A stretch of 64,000 nucleotides of DNA, from positions 310,001-374,000 of the forward strand of contig NZ_LLWE01000025.1 of the NCBI RefSeq assembly GCF_001562055.1. Direction: 5' to 3'. This DNA comes from Polycladidibacter stylochi. GTDB taxonomy: Bacteria > Pseudomonadota > Alphaproteobacteria > Rhizobiales > Stappiaceae. Numbering within the stretch: the first letter of the stretch is position 1; each line of letters starts with the position of its first letter. The notes under the pieces are model-generated. The model was not told the origin of the DNA. It saw nothing but the letters and a program-made list of their open reading frames with translations, and made no database searches. The position numbers were made by a program, and so were the translations under genes. Shown piece after piece: positions 54,381-62,547 of the stretch.

Positions 54381-54410
54381 GTGATGCTCTCCAAACTCTT
54401 CGTGTTCTGA

Positions 54411-55247
54411 TTAGCGCAGATCACTTATTTTTAAGTGGTCCATATCAGTAAAGACCTGATTTTCGCCAACCATGCCCCAAATGAATGTATAGGCTTTGGT
54501 GCCAACTCCTGAGTGAATTGACCAACTTGGAGAAATGACAGCTTGCTCGTTACCGATGAGTATGTGCCTCGTTTGGGTTGGTTCCCCCATCATATGGAAT
54601 ACGGCATTGTCACCTTCAATATCGAAGTACATATACACTTCCATACGCCGATCATGTGTGTGAGAAGGCATGGTATTCCACACGCTACCAGGTGCGAGCC
54701 TGGTCATACCCATGGTTAACTGGCAGGTTTCAACAACATCAGGAACGATAAACTTGCAGATCGTGCGCTCATTACATGTTTCTTTTGAGCCTAGTGAAAC
54801 TTTCTCAGCTTCTTCTTTGGTGATTTTTTTGGTTGGTAATGCAGCATGTGCAGGAGCACTATTATAGTAGAACTTTGCTGGATTATTTTTATCCTTGGAA
54901 GCAAGAGTAAGGCGGCGGGTTCCTTTACTTACATAAAGGGCTTCTTCGTTGCCAATCTCATATTCTGCGTTATCAACCTGGATGATGCCAGCGCCCCCCA
55001 AGTTGATGAAGCCGATTTCCCGGCGTTCAAGAAAATAGCTGGTACCAATTTTCTGGCCATATTCCTCGGCAAACTCCAATGTGGTTGACACAGGAACCAC
55101 ACCGCCAAATATAATACGGTCTATATGACTATATGTCATCGTCAATTTATCTTCGACGAAAATATCTTTAACTAAAAACTCATCTCTTAATTCATCAGTA
55201 TCAAGATGTTTTACGTGTTCACTATGTATACTTTGACGCACATCCAT
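54411..55247 (-). CDS. kduI: 5-dehydro-4-deoxy-D-glucuronate isomerase
   Basis: A 278-residue bicupin that isomerises 5-keto-4-deoxyuronate to 2,5-diketo-3-deoxygluconate in pectin, alginate and glycosaminoglycan breakdown. Family landmarks are the N-terminal [34 protein letters not shown]-like [17 protein letters not shown] near 70, and the zinc site [17 protein letters not shown] near 195 with the later His in [19 protein letters not shown] near 245. Length is exactly that of E. coli KduI. It follows kduD by 134 bases containing a shared regulatory motif. Confidence 0.96.
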   Translation of the reverse strand: MDVRQSIHSEHVKHLDTDELRDEFLVKDIFVEDKLTMTYSHIDRIIFGGVVPVSTTLEFAEEYGQKIGTSYFLERREIGFINLGGAGIIQVDNAEYEIGNEEALYVSKGTRRLTLASKDKNNPAKFYYNSAPAHAALPTKKITKEEAEKVSLGSKETCNERTICKFIVPDVVETCQLTMGMTRLAPGSVWNTMPSHTHDRRMEVYMYFDIEGDNAVFHMMGEPTQTRHILIGNEQAVISPSWSIHSGVGTKAYTFIWGMVGENQVFTDMDHLKISDLR

Positions 55248-55326
55248 AATATTTCCCCCTATTATTATTCATGTGGGGATTGAATCTCCACATTTTCCGT
55301 TTTTCTATTGGGTCAATTTAAATTTA

Positions 55327-55346
55327 AGTGAATAATACTATTCACT
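55327..55346. promoter_or_regulatory. Inverted repeat between kduD and kduI, candidate IclR/KdgR site
   Basis: agtgaata (55327-55334) and tattcact (55339-55346) are perfect inverted repeats four bases apart. The core gaataatact recurs in front of the kdgF-like operon (57233-57242), and its inner aatactatt recurs inverted at 56230-56238 between kduD and the IclR gene. Position upstream of kduI fits a repressor site. Confidence 0.5.
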
Positions 55347-55381
55347 TTCGTGTTAGTAACTGAATTACCTACAAACCGTTG

Positions 55382-56131
55382 TTAGCGCGCGAGCCAGCCG
55401 CCATCAACAGCAATGGTGTAGCCATTTACGTAATCACTTGCCTTTGAGGCTAGGAAAACAGCAGGCCCTGCAAGGTCTTGTGGTGTGCCCCATCGTGCTG
55501 CCGGAATACGCCCGAGGATTTCAGCGGAGCGAACAGCATCTTCACGCAATTGCTGGGTATTGTCCGTAGCCATATAACCCGGTGCAATCGCATTGACATT
55601 AATGCCGTGCTGCGCCCATTCGCAAGCCAACAGGCGCGTTAAACCCATAATGCCAGACTTACTTGAAGTATAAGAAGGTACACGTATGCCGCCTTGGAAA
55701 GAAAGCATGGATGCTACATTGATTATTTTGCCACCCTCGCCTTGGGCGATCATCTGTTTTGCAACTGCCTGCGAGAGGAACATTGGAACTTTGATATTGA
55801 TATTCATCACATCATCCCAGTTTTCCTCCGAGAACTCGATGGAATCTTGGCGACGAATAATACCGGCGTTATTGACGAGAATATCGACACGCCCCATCTC
55901 GGCAACGGCTGTATCTACGATGTGCTGAACAGGCTCAATAGATAATAGATTGGCCTCGATAAAACAAAATTTCCGGCCCAGTGCTTCGACCTTTTCTCTT
56001 GTCTCAACAGCATCAATATGGCCAACACCCACAATATTTGCACCAGATTCGGCAAGCGCCAACGCCATGCCTTGCCCCAAACCCGTGTTGCAACCTGTTA
56101 CTACAGCAACCTTGCCATCCAAACTGAACAT
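55382..56131 (-). CDS. kduD: 2-dehydro-3-deoxy-D-gluconate 5-dehydrogenase (KduD)
   Basis: A 249-residue short-chain dehydrogenase that reduces 2,5-diketo-3-deoxygluconate to KDG, the step after KduI. The nucleotide motif TGCNTGLGQGMALALAESGANIVGVG, the NNAGIIRR segment near 88, the catalytic Tyr-x3-Lys in VPSYTSSKSGIMGLTRLLA near 153, and the C-terminal DYVNGYTIAVDGGWLAR are typical. Adjacent kduI and the divergent IclR regulator support KduD over other SDRs. Downstream KDG kinase and aldolase genes are not in the window. Confidence 0.93.
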   Translation of the reverse strand: MFSLDGKVAVVTGCNTGLGQGMALALAESGANIVGVGHIDAVETREKVEALGRKFCFIEANLLSIEPVQHIVDTAVAEMGRVDILVNNAGIIRRQDSIEFSEENWDDVMNINIKVPMFLSQAVAKQMIAQGEGGKIINVASMLSFQGGIRVPSYTSSKSGIMGLTRLLACEWAQHGINVNAIAPGYMATDNTQQLREDAVRSAEILGRIPAARWGTPQDLAGPAVFLASKASDYVNGYTIAVDGGWLAR

Positions 56132-56377
56132 TTTTTATCCTTAGGTTATCTAGGTTATATTGAGGTAAGGCTTTGCTGCCTTATCTCCAATCCTCCGGTT
56201 TAAACATGGCAAAATATTTATATATAGTCAATAGTATTTCTATATGAATATTAAACCCACAAAATTGGTATATAAGTGTTTAGGTGGCTTGAAACCCATT
56301 GACGAGGCTTGTTAGTTTTTAGTAGTCGATTGAAAATATCAGTCGATATTGATGGAAACCGAGTGCGGATTAAAAGA

Positions 56378-57169
56378 ATGAGTGAGACAATAACAAAATA
56401 TAGAGCGCCTGCACTTGAGCGCGGCCTTGATATTATTGAGCTTTTAAGTCGCCAATCAGAACCAATGTCGAAAAAAGAAATTGCAGAATCACTTGGTCGA
56501 TCTGTGAATGAGCTTTTCCGCATGCTGAATATTTTGGAAGCGCGCGGCTATGTTCAAACCTCTGAGGAATCAGGAAAATATGCACTTACCTTAAAGACCT
56601 TCGAACTCTCCAATCAGCACCCACCGATCGAACGCTTGTTGTATTCTGCTAACGACGAAATGCAATTTCTCTCTGAAAAAACTCAGCAATCTTGCCATTT
56701 ATGCATATTGTTTGATGGGGCCATGCTGGTTGTGGCAAAGCAAGATAGTCCTTATAAAATGGGTTTTTCTATTAGGCTATCTGCACGTATTGATATTCAT
56801 GGTTCGGGTTCCGGTTTTGTTGTGCTCGCCTATAAAACACATGAGCAACGTCGCAAGCTATTAGAACAAGGGCATACATCGCCAATAGAGATCGAAAATG
56901 TGCTAAGTCAACTTAACAAGGTTAAAGGCCAAGGGTATTTCGTTGGGGCAAGTCCGCAAATCAGCGGTATCACCAATATATCCTATCCAGTTTTTAACCC
57001 TAAAAAGCAGGTAGAAGCTGCTCTAACCATGCCATTTCTTACAATGAATTCAGATAGTTTACATCACCAAGTGGTCAACTTTGAAGATTCAAGAAAAGCC
57101 GTTGCTGTAGCGGCGGATAACCTCACCAAAGCAATTGGTGGTCGAGCTCCTGAAAATGAAATTGATTAA
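56378..57169 (+). CDS. kdgR: IclR family regulator (KdgR-like)
   Basis: About 263 residues from the ATG at 56378 (the frame opens earlier at 56309). The IclR winged helix is at the N-terminus (LERGLDIIELLSRQSEPMSKKEIAESLGRSVNELFRMLNILEARGYV), followed by the effector domain (SCHLCILFDGAMLVVAKQDS, GSGFVVLAYKTHEQR). KdgR proteins repress uronate catabolism and respond to KDG. It is divergent from kduD-kduI and upstream of the kdgF/TRAP operon, and probably controls both. The symbol rests on context. Confidence 0.85.
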   Translation: MSETITKYRAPALERGLDIIELLSRQSEPMSKKEIAESLGRSVNELFRMLNILEARGYVQTSEESGKYALTLKTFELSNQHPPIERLLYSANDEMQFLSEKTQQSCHLCILFDGAMLVVAKQDSPYKMGFSIRLSARIDIHGSGSGFVVLAYKTHEQRRKLLEQGHTSPIEIENVLSQLNKVKGQGYFVGASPQISGITNISYPVFNPKKQVEAALTMPFLTMNSDSLHHQVVNFEDSRKAVAVAADNLTKAIGGRAPENEID

Positions 57170-57178
57170 GGGCTATTA

Positions 57179-57242
57179 TATTCGATAATATAAAATACAT
57201 ATTTATATAACCAGTACTTTCAGAGTATTATCGAATAATACT
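57179..57242. promoter_or_regulatory. Two inverted copies of a 12-base motif, candidate KdgR operator
   Basis: tattcgataata (57179-57190) and its reverse complement tattatcgaata (57226-57237) lie 47 bases apart. The second sits in a longer inverted repeat, agtattat-cga-ataatact (57224-57242). They occur between the regulator gene and the kdgF/TRAP operon and overlap in sequence with the site before kduI. Confidence 0.55.
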
Positions 57243-57291
57243 TACATATACATGCTTCATCTATTATATGAATTCGGTTCTCTTGCTCTAT

Positions 57292-57318
57292 TTGAACGAT
57301 TTATATATTTTTTATACT
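57292..57318 (+). promoter_or_regulatory. Possible sigma70-type promoter
   Basis: ttgaac (57292-57297) and tatact (57313-57318) with a 15-base spacer, in an AT-rich stretch upstream of a clear terminator at 57418-57448. The spacer is short, so this is tentative. Confidence 0.3.
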
Positions 57319-57324
57319 AGAAAA

Positions 57325-57448
57325 TATCAAAAATATTTAAGTATGGTGATAACCTAACGTATAGTAAGATCAGTAATATATCCACATGTGCATTACATGT
57401 ATTGTTGTTCCTTGGGGCGGCTAGAAATTGCGGTTTCTAGCCGTTTTT
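57325..57448 (+). ncRNA. Candidate short transcript or leader ending at a strong terminator
   Basis: A transcript from the promoter-like sequence at 57292-57318 would be about 125 bases and would stop at the terminator at 57418-57448, before the kdgF-like gene. There is no coding frame. It could be a small RNA, or an attenuator leader for the uronate operon. Support is only positional. Confidence 0.25.
57418..57448 (+). terminator. Rho-independent terminator upstream of the kdgF/TRAP operon
   Basis: cggctagaaa (57418-57427) and tttctagccg (57434-57443) form a perfect 10-bp stem with a six-base loop followed by five T. It is 250 bases after the IclR stop and 128 before the kdgF start, so it may end the regulator message, a small RNA, or attenuate the following operon. 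Confidence 0.85.
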
Positions 57449-57575
57449 ATTTTATCGACTCACCTATGAAGAAGCCGTGATAAAAAATATTCAATATTCA
57501 TACTTGACGAAATACATTTATTTATGAATTTTATATGTATCGCGAATACGAAAATTTCTCAAAGGGGAGAACAAA

Positions 57576-57992
57576 ATGAGCGTAGAACGTAAGCAATATG
57601 TCTACACAATTAAAGATTTGCCACTGACACCAATCGTCGAAGACCAAGGCATTAGCACCCGCTTTCTTCTCGGTGATAATTTGATGGTTAGCTTTATCGA
57701 AAACCCACCTGGAGCGACTTTCCCAATTCATACTCATGAATGCGAACAGATCATGATTATGACCGAAGGTTCTGAAGAGCATATTGTTGGCGACCAAAAA
57801 ATCATGATGAAGGCAGGTGATGTGGCTGTTCATCCGGGCAATGTGCCTCATGGTGGCAAAACAACAACCGGTATGAAAGCAATCGATATCTTTGCGCCAT
57901 ACAGAGATTCCCATTTAGAAAAAATGCGCCAATACGGAACTATGCCAAATCCTGATGGGACATATCCTTTGAAAAACAACATCGAAGAATAA
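57576..57992 (+). CDS. kdgF: KdgF-like cupin
   Basis: A 138-residue cupin. The metal ligands are visible as His52 and His54 (FPIHTHECEQ), Gln58 and His92 (NVPHGG), the same pattern as KdgF, which speeds conversion of unsaturated monouronates to the linear ketouronate used by KduI. It is the first gene of the operon that includes the TRAP transporter, and sits next to kduI/kduD, so KdgF function is a good fit. Ribosome site aaagggg precedes the ATG. Somewhat longer than the shortest KdgF proteins, with an acidic tail. Confidence 0.8.
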   Translation: MSVERKQYVYTIKDLPLTPIVEDQGISTRFLLGDNLMVSFIENPPGATFPIHTHECEQIMIMTEGSEEHIVGDQKIMMKAGDVAVHPGNVPHGGKTTTGMKAIDIFAPYRDSHLEKMRQYGTMPNPDGTYPLKNNIEE

Positions 57993-58045
57993 GAGTTTTG
58001 AAAACCGGTTGTGTTGACCGGTCAAGCTTGCAACGGGAGGAAACC

Positions 58046-59026
58046 ATGGGCAACTTGTTTAAATATCTAAAAATAGCAGCTTCTAGCGTGGCAATGGGTG
58101 TATTGGCAATGGGAAGTGCCAATGCAATAACCTTAAAGCTGGGTCACTATGTAGAAACAGACCACCCTGGCCATATTGCAGCAATGCACATGGCAGAGCG
58201 TGTCAAAGAACGTACACATGGTGAAGTGAACATCGTGATCTTTCCTGCAAACCAGCTTGGGTCGCCAAACGAAGTGCTAGAGCAAAATGTTCTTGGGGCG
58301 GTTGACATGTCGCTGCCTACTCAAGGGCATTTAGATAAGTACTCAAAAAAATTCGCAACAGTAATGACGCCTTTTGCTTTTAAAGATCGTCAGCATGTCT
58401 ACAAGGTTCTTGATGGACCTTTCAAGAAATGGGCTGCGCCGGATCTTTTAGATAAGGGGTTGGTTTACCTAGCGAATTGGGACTATGGTTTCCGCAATAT
58501 TACAAATGGAATACGCCCAATTAACACACCTGAAGATGTTAAAGGGCTGAAGTTGAGAACGCCACCTGAAGTGCAGCTACAATCTGCTATGTCCGCTTTA
58601 GGTGCCAACGTTACTCAGCTTGCATTTAACGAGCTATATATGGCACTGCGTCAAGGTGTTGTTGATGGAGAAGAGAACCCTCTTTCTGTAATCTATCACA
58701 ACAAACTTTACGAAGTTCAAGATAACCTCGCCATAACTCAGCATGTTTATGGTTCTATGGTAAGCGTCATTTCAAAACGTAGTTTTGATAAACTAACTCC
58801 AGAGCAACAAAAAATACTCGAAGAAGAAAGCATTGCTGCTGGTAATATGATGCGCTCCATGATGGAAAAGGAAGATGCCGAACTAATTGCAAAACTAGAA
58901 GAAAAAGGCATGAAAGTTACTTATCCTGACCGTGAGCTGTTTAAAGCCCAAATGGGCCCTGCTTACGAAGCAATCGCTAAATATGCGGGCGAGGAAAACA
59001 TGAAAACGTTCCTCGATATGCTCTAA
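58046..59026 (+). CDS. TRAP transporter solute-binding protein (DctP type)
   Basis: About 326 residues from the ATG at 58046, with gggagg upstream; the frame opens earlier at 57998 without a site. A signal peptide (LKIAASSVAMGVLAMGSANA) is followed by a DctP fold: LKLGHYVETDHPGHIAAMHMAERVKERTHGEVNIVIFPANQLGS, the central FRNITNGIRPINTPEDVKGLKLRTPP with the conserved Arg for a ligand carboxylate, and ALRQGVVDGEENPLSVI. The carboxylate-binding Arg fits a uronate or ketouronate ligand, supported by kdgF and kdu neighbours. Confidence 0.92.
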   Translation: MGNLFKYLKIAASSVAMGVLAMGSANAITLKLGHYVETDHPGHIAAMHMAERVKERTHGEVNIVIFPANQLGSPNEVLEQNVLGAVDMSLPTQGHLDKYSKKFATVMTPFAFKDRQHVYKVLDGPFKKWAAPDLLDKGLVYLANWDYGFRNITNGIRPINTPEDVKGLKLRTPPEVQLQSAMSALGANVTQLAFNELYMALRQGVVDGEENPLSVIYHNKLYEVQDNLAITQHVYGSMVSVISKRSFDKLTPEQQKILEEESIAAGNMMRSMMEKEDAELIAKLEEKGMKVTYPDRELFKAQMGPAYEAIAKYAGEENMKTFLDML

Positions 59027-59036
59027 TCCAACCTTG

Positions 59037-59064
59037 CGCCTGTTCGCTTTCTAGTGGACAGGCG
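59037..59064 (+). terminator. Hairpin after the TRAP binding-protein gene
   Basis: cgcctgt (59037-59043) and acaggcg (59058-59064) form a 7-bp stem with a 14-base loop followed by tttgctttt, 10 bases past the binding-protein stop. It probably reduces read-through into the membrane subunit genes. Confidence 0.55.
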
Positions 59065-59086
59065 TTTGCTTTTGAAGGAGGGTTGA

Positions 59087-60361
59087 ATGACACCCGCAGC
59101 TATTTTTACCGGCCTCATTTTTTTAATTATGATGGGCGTCCCCATCGCAATTTCCCTTGGTGCGATTTCGCTTTACGCCATGTCCGATAACGTGGCAGCG
59201 TTAGGTTTAATGGCACAGCGCATGTATTCATCCACAACTGGCTTTACATTGCTGGCAATTCCTTTCTTTATACTTGCTGGTAACCTTATGAATACTGGTG
59301 GTATTACAGATAGAATTTTCCGATTTGCGAAAGCATCCGTTGGCCATTATTGGGGTGGCTTGGGCCAGGTTAATATTTTCTCCTCAATAATCTTCTCTGG
59401 AATGTCCGGGGCTGCAGTTGCTGACGCTGCCGGCTTGGGCAAAATTGAAGTGAAAGCCATGGTTGATGATGGCTACGACCGCCCCTTTGCCGGTGCAATT
59501 ACCGCAGCATCTTCAACAATTGGTCCGGTTATTCCCCCCAGTATTCCTTTTGTGATTTACGGATCAATGACAGGTGTTTCTGTCGGGAAACTCTTTTTAG
59601 CAGGTATGGTTCCAGGACTGATGATGGCTATTGCCATGGCTGTTGCGGTTAATCTTATCTCTAAAAAGCGCAATTACCCTCGCCGAGAAAAATCATCAAT
59701 AAAAGAGCGTTGGGTAAGCTTTAAAGAAGCATTCCTGGCTTTGTTAACCCCGGTCATCATTGTAGGTGGCATTCTAGGTGGCTGGTTCACACCAACCGAA
59801 GCTGCAATCATTGCCTGCCTTTATGCATTGTTCCTGAGCGGTTTAGTTTACAAAGAGCTCTCGTGGGCTAAGCTGTTGCACATTTTGGAAGATACACTGC
59901 TCCATACTGTGCGGGTCATGTTCATTATGGCTACTGCGGGCTTCTTTGCTTGGGTGCTGACAATGAATGCTGTTCCGCAAACTCTTGTGACCGCAGTAAC
60001 GGGTATGACAGATTCTCCAACACTCATGCTTTTGCTTATCATTGGTGTTTTGCTCATACTTGGCATGTTCCTTGAAGGTGTTGCAGTCATCCTGATTTGC
60101 GTACCAATTTTCATGCCTCTTGTCCAAATCATGGGTATGGACCCAATTCAGTTTGGCGTAATTATGATACTTGCCTCAATGATTGGGCTCTTAAGTCCTC
60201 CAGTAGGTATGTGCCTGTTTGCTGTGGCTTCTATCAGTCAAGTGAGTGTAACAGTATTAAGTAAAGAGGTTATTCCATACATCCTCGGAATACTTGCGGT
60301 GCTGTTCCTGGTCGCATTCATTCCTGCTCTATCAATAACTATGACACAACTAATAGGGTAG
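59087..60361 (+). CDS. TRAP transporter large permease (DctM type)
   Basis: A 424-residue membrane protein with about twelve helices, the main sodium-driven channel of the TRAP system. Family sequence is clear: FTLLAIPFFILAGNLMNTGGITDRIFRFAKA near residue 50, GMSGAAVADAAGLGKIEVKAMVDDGYDRPFAGAITAASSTIGPVIPPSIPFVIYG-type block (105-165), and SPPVGMCLFAVASIS near the end. Ribosome site aaggaggg. It precedes the small permease gene, whereas the usual order is P-Q-M. Confidence 0.94.
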   Translation: MTPAAIFTGLIFLIMMGVPIAISLGAISLYAMSDNVAALGLMAQRMYSSTTGFTLLAIPFFILAGNLMNTGGITDRIFRFAKASVGHYWGGLGQVNIFSSIIFSGMSGAAVADAAGLGKIEVKAMVDDGYDRPFAGAITAASSTIGPVIPPSIPFVIYGSMTGVSVGKLFLAGMVPGLMMAIAMAVAVNLISKKRNYPRREKSSIKERWVSFKEAFLALLTPVIIVGGILGGWFTPTEAAIIACLYALFLSGLVYKELSWAKLLHILEDTLLHTVRVMFIMATAGFFAWVLTMNAVPQTLVTAVTGMTDSPTLMLLLIIGVLLILGMFLEGVAVILICVPIFMPLVQIMGMDPIQFGVIMILASMIGLLSPPVGMCLFAVASISQVSVTVLSKEVIPYILGILAVLFLVAFIPALSITMTQLIG

Positions 60362-60365
60362 GGGC

Positions 60366-60887
60366 ATGTTAGACTTCATTCTAAAAATAGACAGAGTTAT
60401 CTGCAATATCTTCCGATACACCGCAATATGCTTGTTAAGTATTCTGTTTATACTTATGGCATTAAATGTAATACTGCGGTTCTTCCCGGTATTCTCAATT
60501 GGCTGGTTTGACGAGATCGTCGAACTATCCTTCGCTTGGCTTGTATTTACCACTGCGGCAGTTTTGTGGCGCTCAAAAGAGCATCCGCAAATTGATTTGG
60601 TAGTTTACATGTTTGATGGCAAGCGCTTACAGTATTTTCTGCTAGCACTTATAGAAGTGGTCAACATTTTCTTCCTCTCAGCATTTACGTACTTTAGCTA
60701 CTCTTTGGTAGAGCGCGCCATGGCCTCTTCGCCGATCTTCCAGATCCCTAGAAAGATCTTCTATGTCTCTATGCCTGCGGCCGGGGCGTATATGACCGTA
60801 GTTTCTGTTTTCTTCCTTCTGGGTTATTTGAGGAAACTCGTCAGCTCTCCGGCTTCAAAATCAGAGCAAGCGACGTCACAAGTATAA
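60366..60887 (+). CDS. TRAP transporter small permease (DctQ type)
   Basis: A 173-residue membrane protein with four hydrophobic segments. DctQ features are NVILRFFPVFSIGWFDEIVELSFAWLVFTTAAVLWRSKEHPQIDLV (residues ~35-80) and FQIPRKIFYVSMPAAGAYMTVVSVF near 125-150. It begins four bases after the large permease stop, giving the less common order binding protein, large permease, small permease. Confidence 0.9.
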   Translation: MLDFILKIDRVICNIFRYTAICLLSILFILMALNVILRFFPVFSIGWFDEIVELSFAWLVFTTAAVLWRSKEHPQIDLVVYMFDGKRLQYFLLALIEVVNIFFLSAFTYFSYSLVERAMASSPIFQIPRKIFYVSMPAAGAYMTVVSVFFLLGYLRKLVSSPASKSEQATSQV

Positions 60888-60912
60888 ACGAACGAACAAA
60901 AGGAATAAAAAA

Positions 60913-61641
60913 ATGGCAAAAATTCTTATCACTGGCGCAAGCACTGGTATTGGTGCTGAGACCTCACGCCTTTTAGCCGAAAATAATGAGCTATTTTTGG
61001 TATACAATCGCTCTGAAGAAAAAGCGAAACAACTGGAGGCCGAACTCGGTGATTTAGGTGCAAAAGTACACCTGCTACAAGCTGATATCACCAGTGAAAT
61101 TGCTTGCATTGAGTTGTTTCGCCAAATTGGCGAACTCACCGATAGCCTTGATGTACTTGTAAACAATGCAGGTGGTCTTGTCCGGCGTCAGGCGGCAGAT
61201 GCATTAGACTGGCAGCTTATGCAAGAAATCTTCAATCTTAACGTCTTCTCTTTATTCAAGATTACATCTCTTGCACTGCCTTTCTTGCGTAAAGGCGAGA
61301 AGCCTTCGATCGTAAATATAACGTCAATAGCATCACGCCATGGCGCACCAGGGGCAACCATTTATGGCGCAGCCAAAGGCTCTGTAGATACATTCACGCG
61401 CGGCCTTTGCAAGGAATTAGCACCAGAAATTCGCATTAACTCCGTCTCTCCAGGTGTTATTGTAACGCCGTTCCATGACAAAGTCTCCACTCCAGAGCAA
61501 ATGGTGGCTTGGGCGGAAGGTAACCCATTAAAGCGCAACGGAACCCCTAATAACATCGCAACAGCTATTAAGTTCTTGATTGAAAATGATTTCATTAATG
61601 GTGAAAGCATTGATGTCAACGGTGGTCTGCTGATGCGCTAA
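60913..61641 (+). CDS. Short-chain dehydrogenase/reductase of the uronate operon
   Basis: A 242-residue SDR: TGASTGIGAETSRLLAENNELFLVYNRSEEKAKQLE at the N-terminus with an Arg after strand 2 suggesting NADP(H), NNAGGLVRRQAAD near 85, Ser-Tyr-Lys in ITSIASRHGAPGATIYGAAKGSVDTF near 135-160, and FINGESIDVNGGLLMR at the end. It follows the TRAP genes by 25 bases. It may reduce 4-deoxy-5-hexoseulose uronate to KDG (as alginate-pathway SDRs do) or another ketouronate. The exact step cannot be told from sequence. Confidence 0.88.
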   Translation: MAKILITGASTGIGAETSRLLAENNELFLVYNRSEEKAKQLEAELGDLGAKVHLLQADITSEIACIELFRQIGELTDSLDVLVNNAGGLVRRQAADALDWQLMQEIFNLNVFSLFKITSLALPFLRKGEKPSIVNITSIASRHGAPGATIYGAAKGSVDTFTRGLCKELAPEIRINSVSPGVIVTPFHDKVSTPEQMVAWAEGNPLKRNGTPNNIATAIKFLIENDFINGESIDVNGGLLMR

Positions 61642-61647
61642 CTCTAC

Positions 61648-61683
61648 GGGCAGGTGAATACAAGTTGTTTGCCTGCCCCTTTT
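61648..61683 (+). terminator. Terminator between the SDR and the last small gene
   Basis: gggcagg (61648-61654) and cctgccc (61672-61678) form a 7-bp GC-rich stem with a 17-base loop, followed by ctttt. It begins seven bases after the SDR stop and would limit transcription into the following gene. Confidence 0.6.
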
Positions 61684-61703
61684 AAAATGTGGGAGGGAAG
61701 AAA

Positions 61704-62054
61704 ATGAATAGTGGATCAGCAGCAAGAGATTTAATCTACGGGAATATTGATGCAATTATGGCCAATGCCCAAAAATTGCGCGCTCGAGAGGTTGTTTCAA
61801 TCGACATCTTGCTAACGGACGACTTCATGCAGTCAAATACCAATCTTTCAACTGCTCAGGAGCTATTCGCCCTAGCTGGCGCAGAGGAAATCAACGAACA
61901 AACTGTAGAACTTATTCCTGATGAGCTCTGGAACGAGATTATCGAAACGCATACGGGCTTTTCTAATTGGGATGAAATGTTTACCAAGGCATCGCAAAGC
62001 TATGTGAGATCTCAGCTACTGGCCGGGGTTGAAGTGCCAAGTAGCTTGAGCTAA
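61704..62054 (+). CDS. Hypothetical protein at the end of the uronate operon
   Basis: A 116-residue acidic, Ala/Glu/Asn-rich soluble protein from the ATG at 61704 (gggaggg upstream). It has no signal peptide, membrane helix, Cys or recognised motif and looks mostly helical (AARDLIYGNIDAIMANAQKL, ELWNEIIETHTGFSNWDEMF). The strong ribosome site and clean spacing make it a real gene. Its position after the SDR, behind a partial terminator, links it to uronate use, but no function can be assigned. Confidence 0.6.
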   Translation: MNSGSAARDLIYGNIDAIMANAQKLRAREVVSIDILLTDDFMQSNTNLSTAQELFALAGAEEINEQTVELIPDELWNEIIETHTGFSNWDEMFTKASQSYVRSQLLAGVEVPSSLS

Positions 62055-62144
62055 GCGGTAACTCTCCAACCGTTTAATTATTACTGCTTCTATGATCCCA
62101 GCGAATGGGGTAGTAATTGAAGGTAGAAGTCTCAATCAATACAA

Positions 62145-62175
62145 GTCTCTCAACCCCATATCGGGGTTGAGAGAC
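62145..62175 (+). terminator. Terminator ending the uronate operon
   Basis: gtctctcaacccc (62145-62157) and ggggttgagagac (62163-62175) form a perfect 13-bp stem with a five-base loop, 90 bases past the last stop codon. No strong T-run follows. Confidence 0.65.
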
Positions 62176-62470
62176 CGTTGCTATCTTTGCCTAAAATACA
62201 AGCATGACCAATAGTGCATATTATAATTTATCAACTAACAAAATAGCTTACATTTACAGCGATCAAGTTCGTTTTCTGCTTCAAGTTATCAGTTATTCTC
62301 AAAGTGGTAGCGTGGTTATCGCATGCTATTACCTATACATATCAAGCAAAAAGTACACGATCATTTGATTTTTTAAATATTTAAAAATCGGTTTCATAAA
62401 GAGTATATAAAGTTATTCGTTGGGCACAATTAATTGCAACATTTTGAGATGAAATTTTTTGTGAAGGAAG
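62176..62470. other. Intergenic region before the tRNA
   Basis: About 295 AT-rich bases between the uronate operon terminator and the 3' end of the tRNA gene. I see no gene, repeat or clear integration site. Confidence 0.4.
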
Positions 62471-62547
62471 TGGTGGGCCCGGAGGGACTTGAACCCCCAA
62501 CCAATCCGTTATGAGCGGATGGCTCTAACCAGTTGAGCTACAGGCCC
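62471..62547 (-). tRNA. tRNA with CAU anticodon (Ile2 more likely than elongator Met)
   Basis: The minus strand folds as a 77-base tRNA with encoded CCA. The acceptor stem GGGCCTG pairs with the segment before ACCA, the D-arm reads AGCTCAACTGGTTAGAGC, the anticodon arm CATCCGCTCATAACGGATT has loop CTCATAA (anticodon CAU), and the T-arm GGGGGTTCAAGTCCCTC is normal. The TTGGTT variable region favours the lysidine-modified tRNA-Ile2 over elongator tRNA-Met, but this needs a tRNA model to settle. Confidence 0.9.

Larger units (their letters stand above)
53614..54410. other. Long degenerate intergenic region
   Basis: Nearly 800 bases without an intact gene. It holds a start-less 63-codon reading frame (53868-54059, listed separately), a perfect ribosome site aggagga before a seven-codon ORF at about 54280-54303, and the kduI terminator at its end. 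The pattern suggests decayed genes. Confidence 0.5.

Noticed and set aside
62471-62547. tRNA as an integration site of a mobile element
   Set aside because: No integrase gene and no repeat of the tRNA 3' end is seen in the window.
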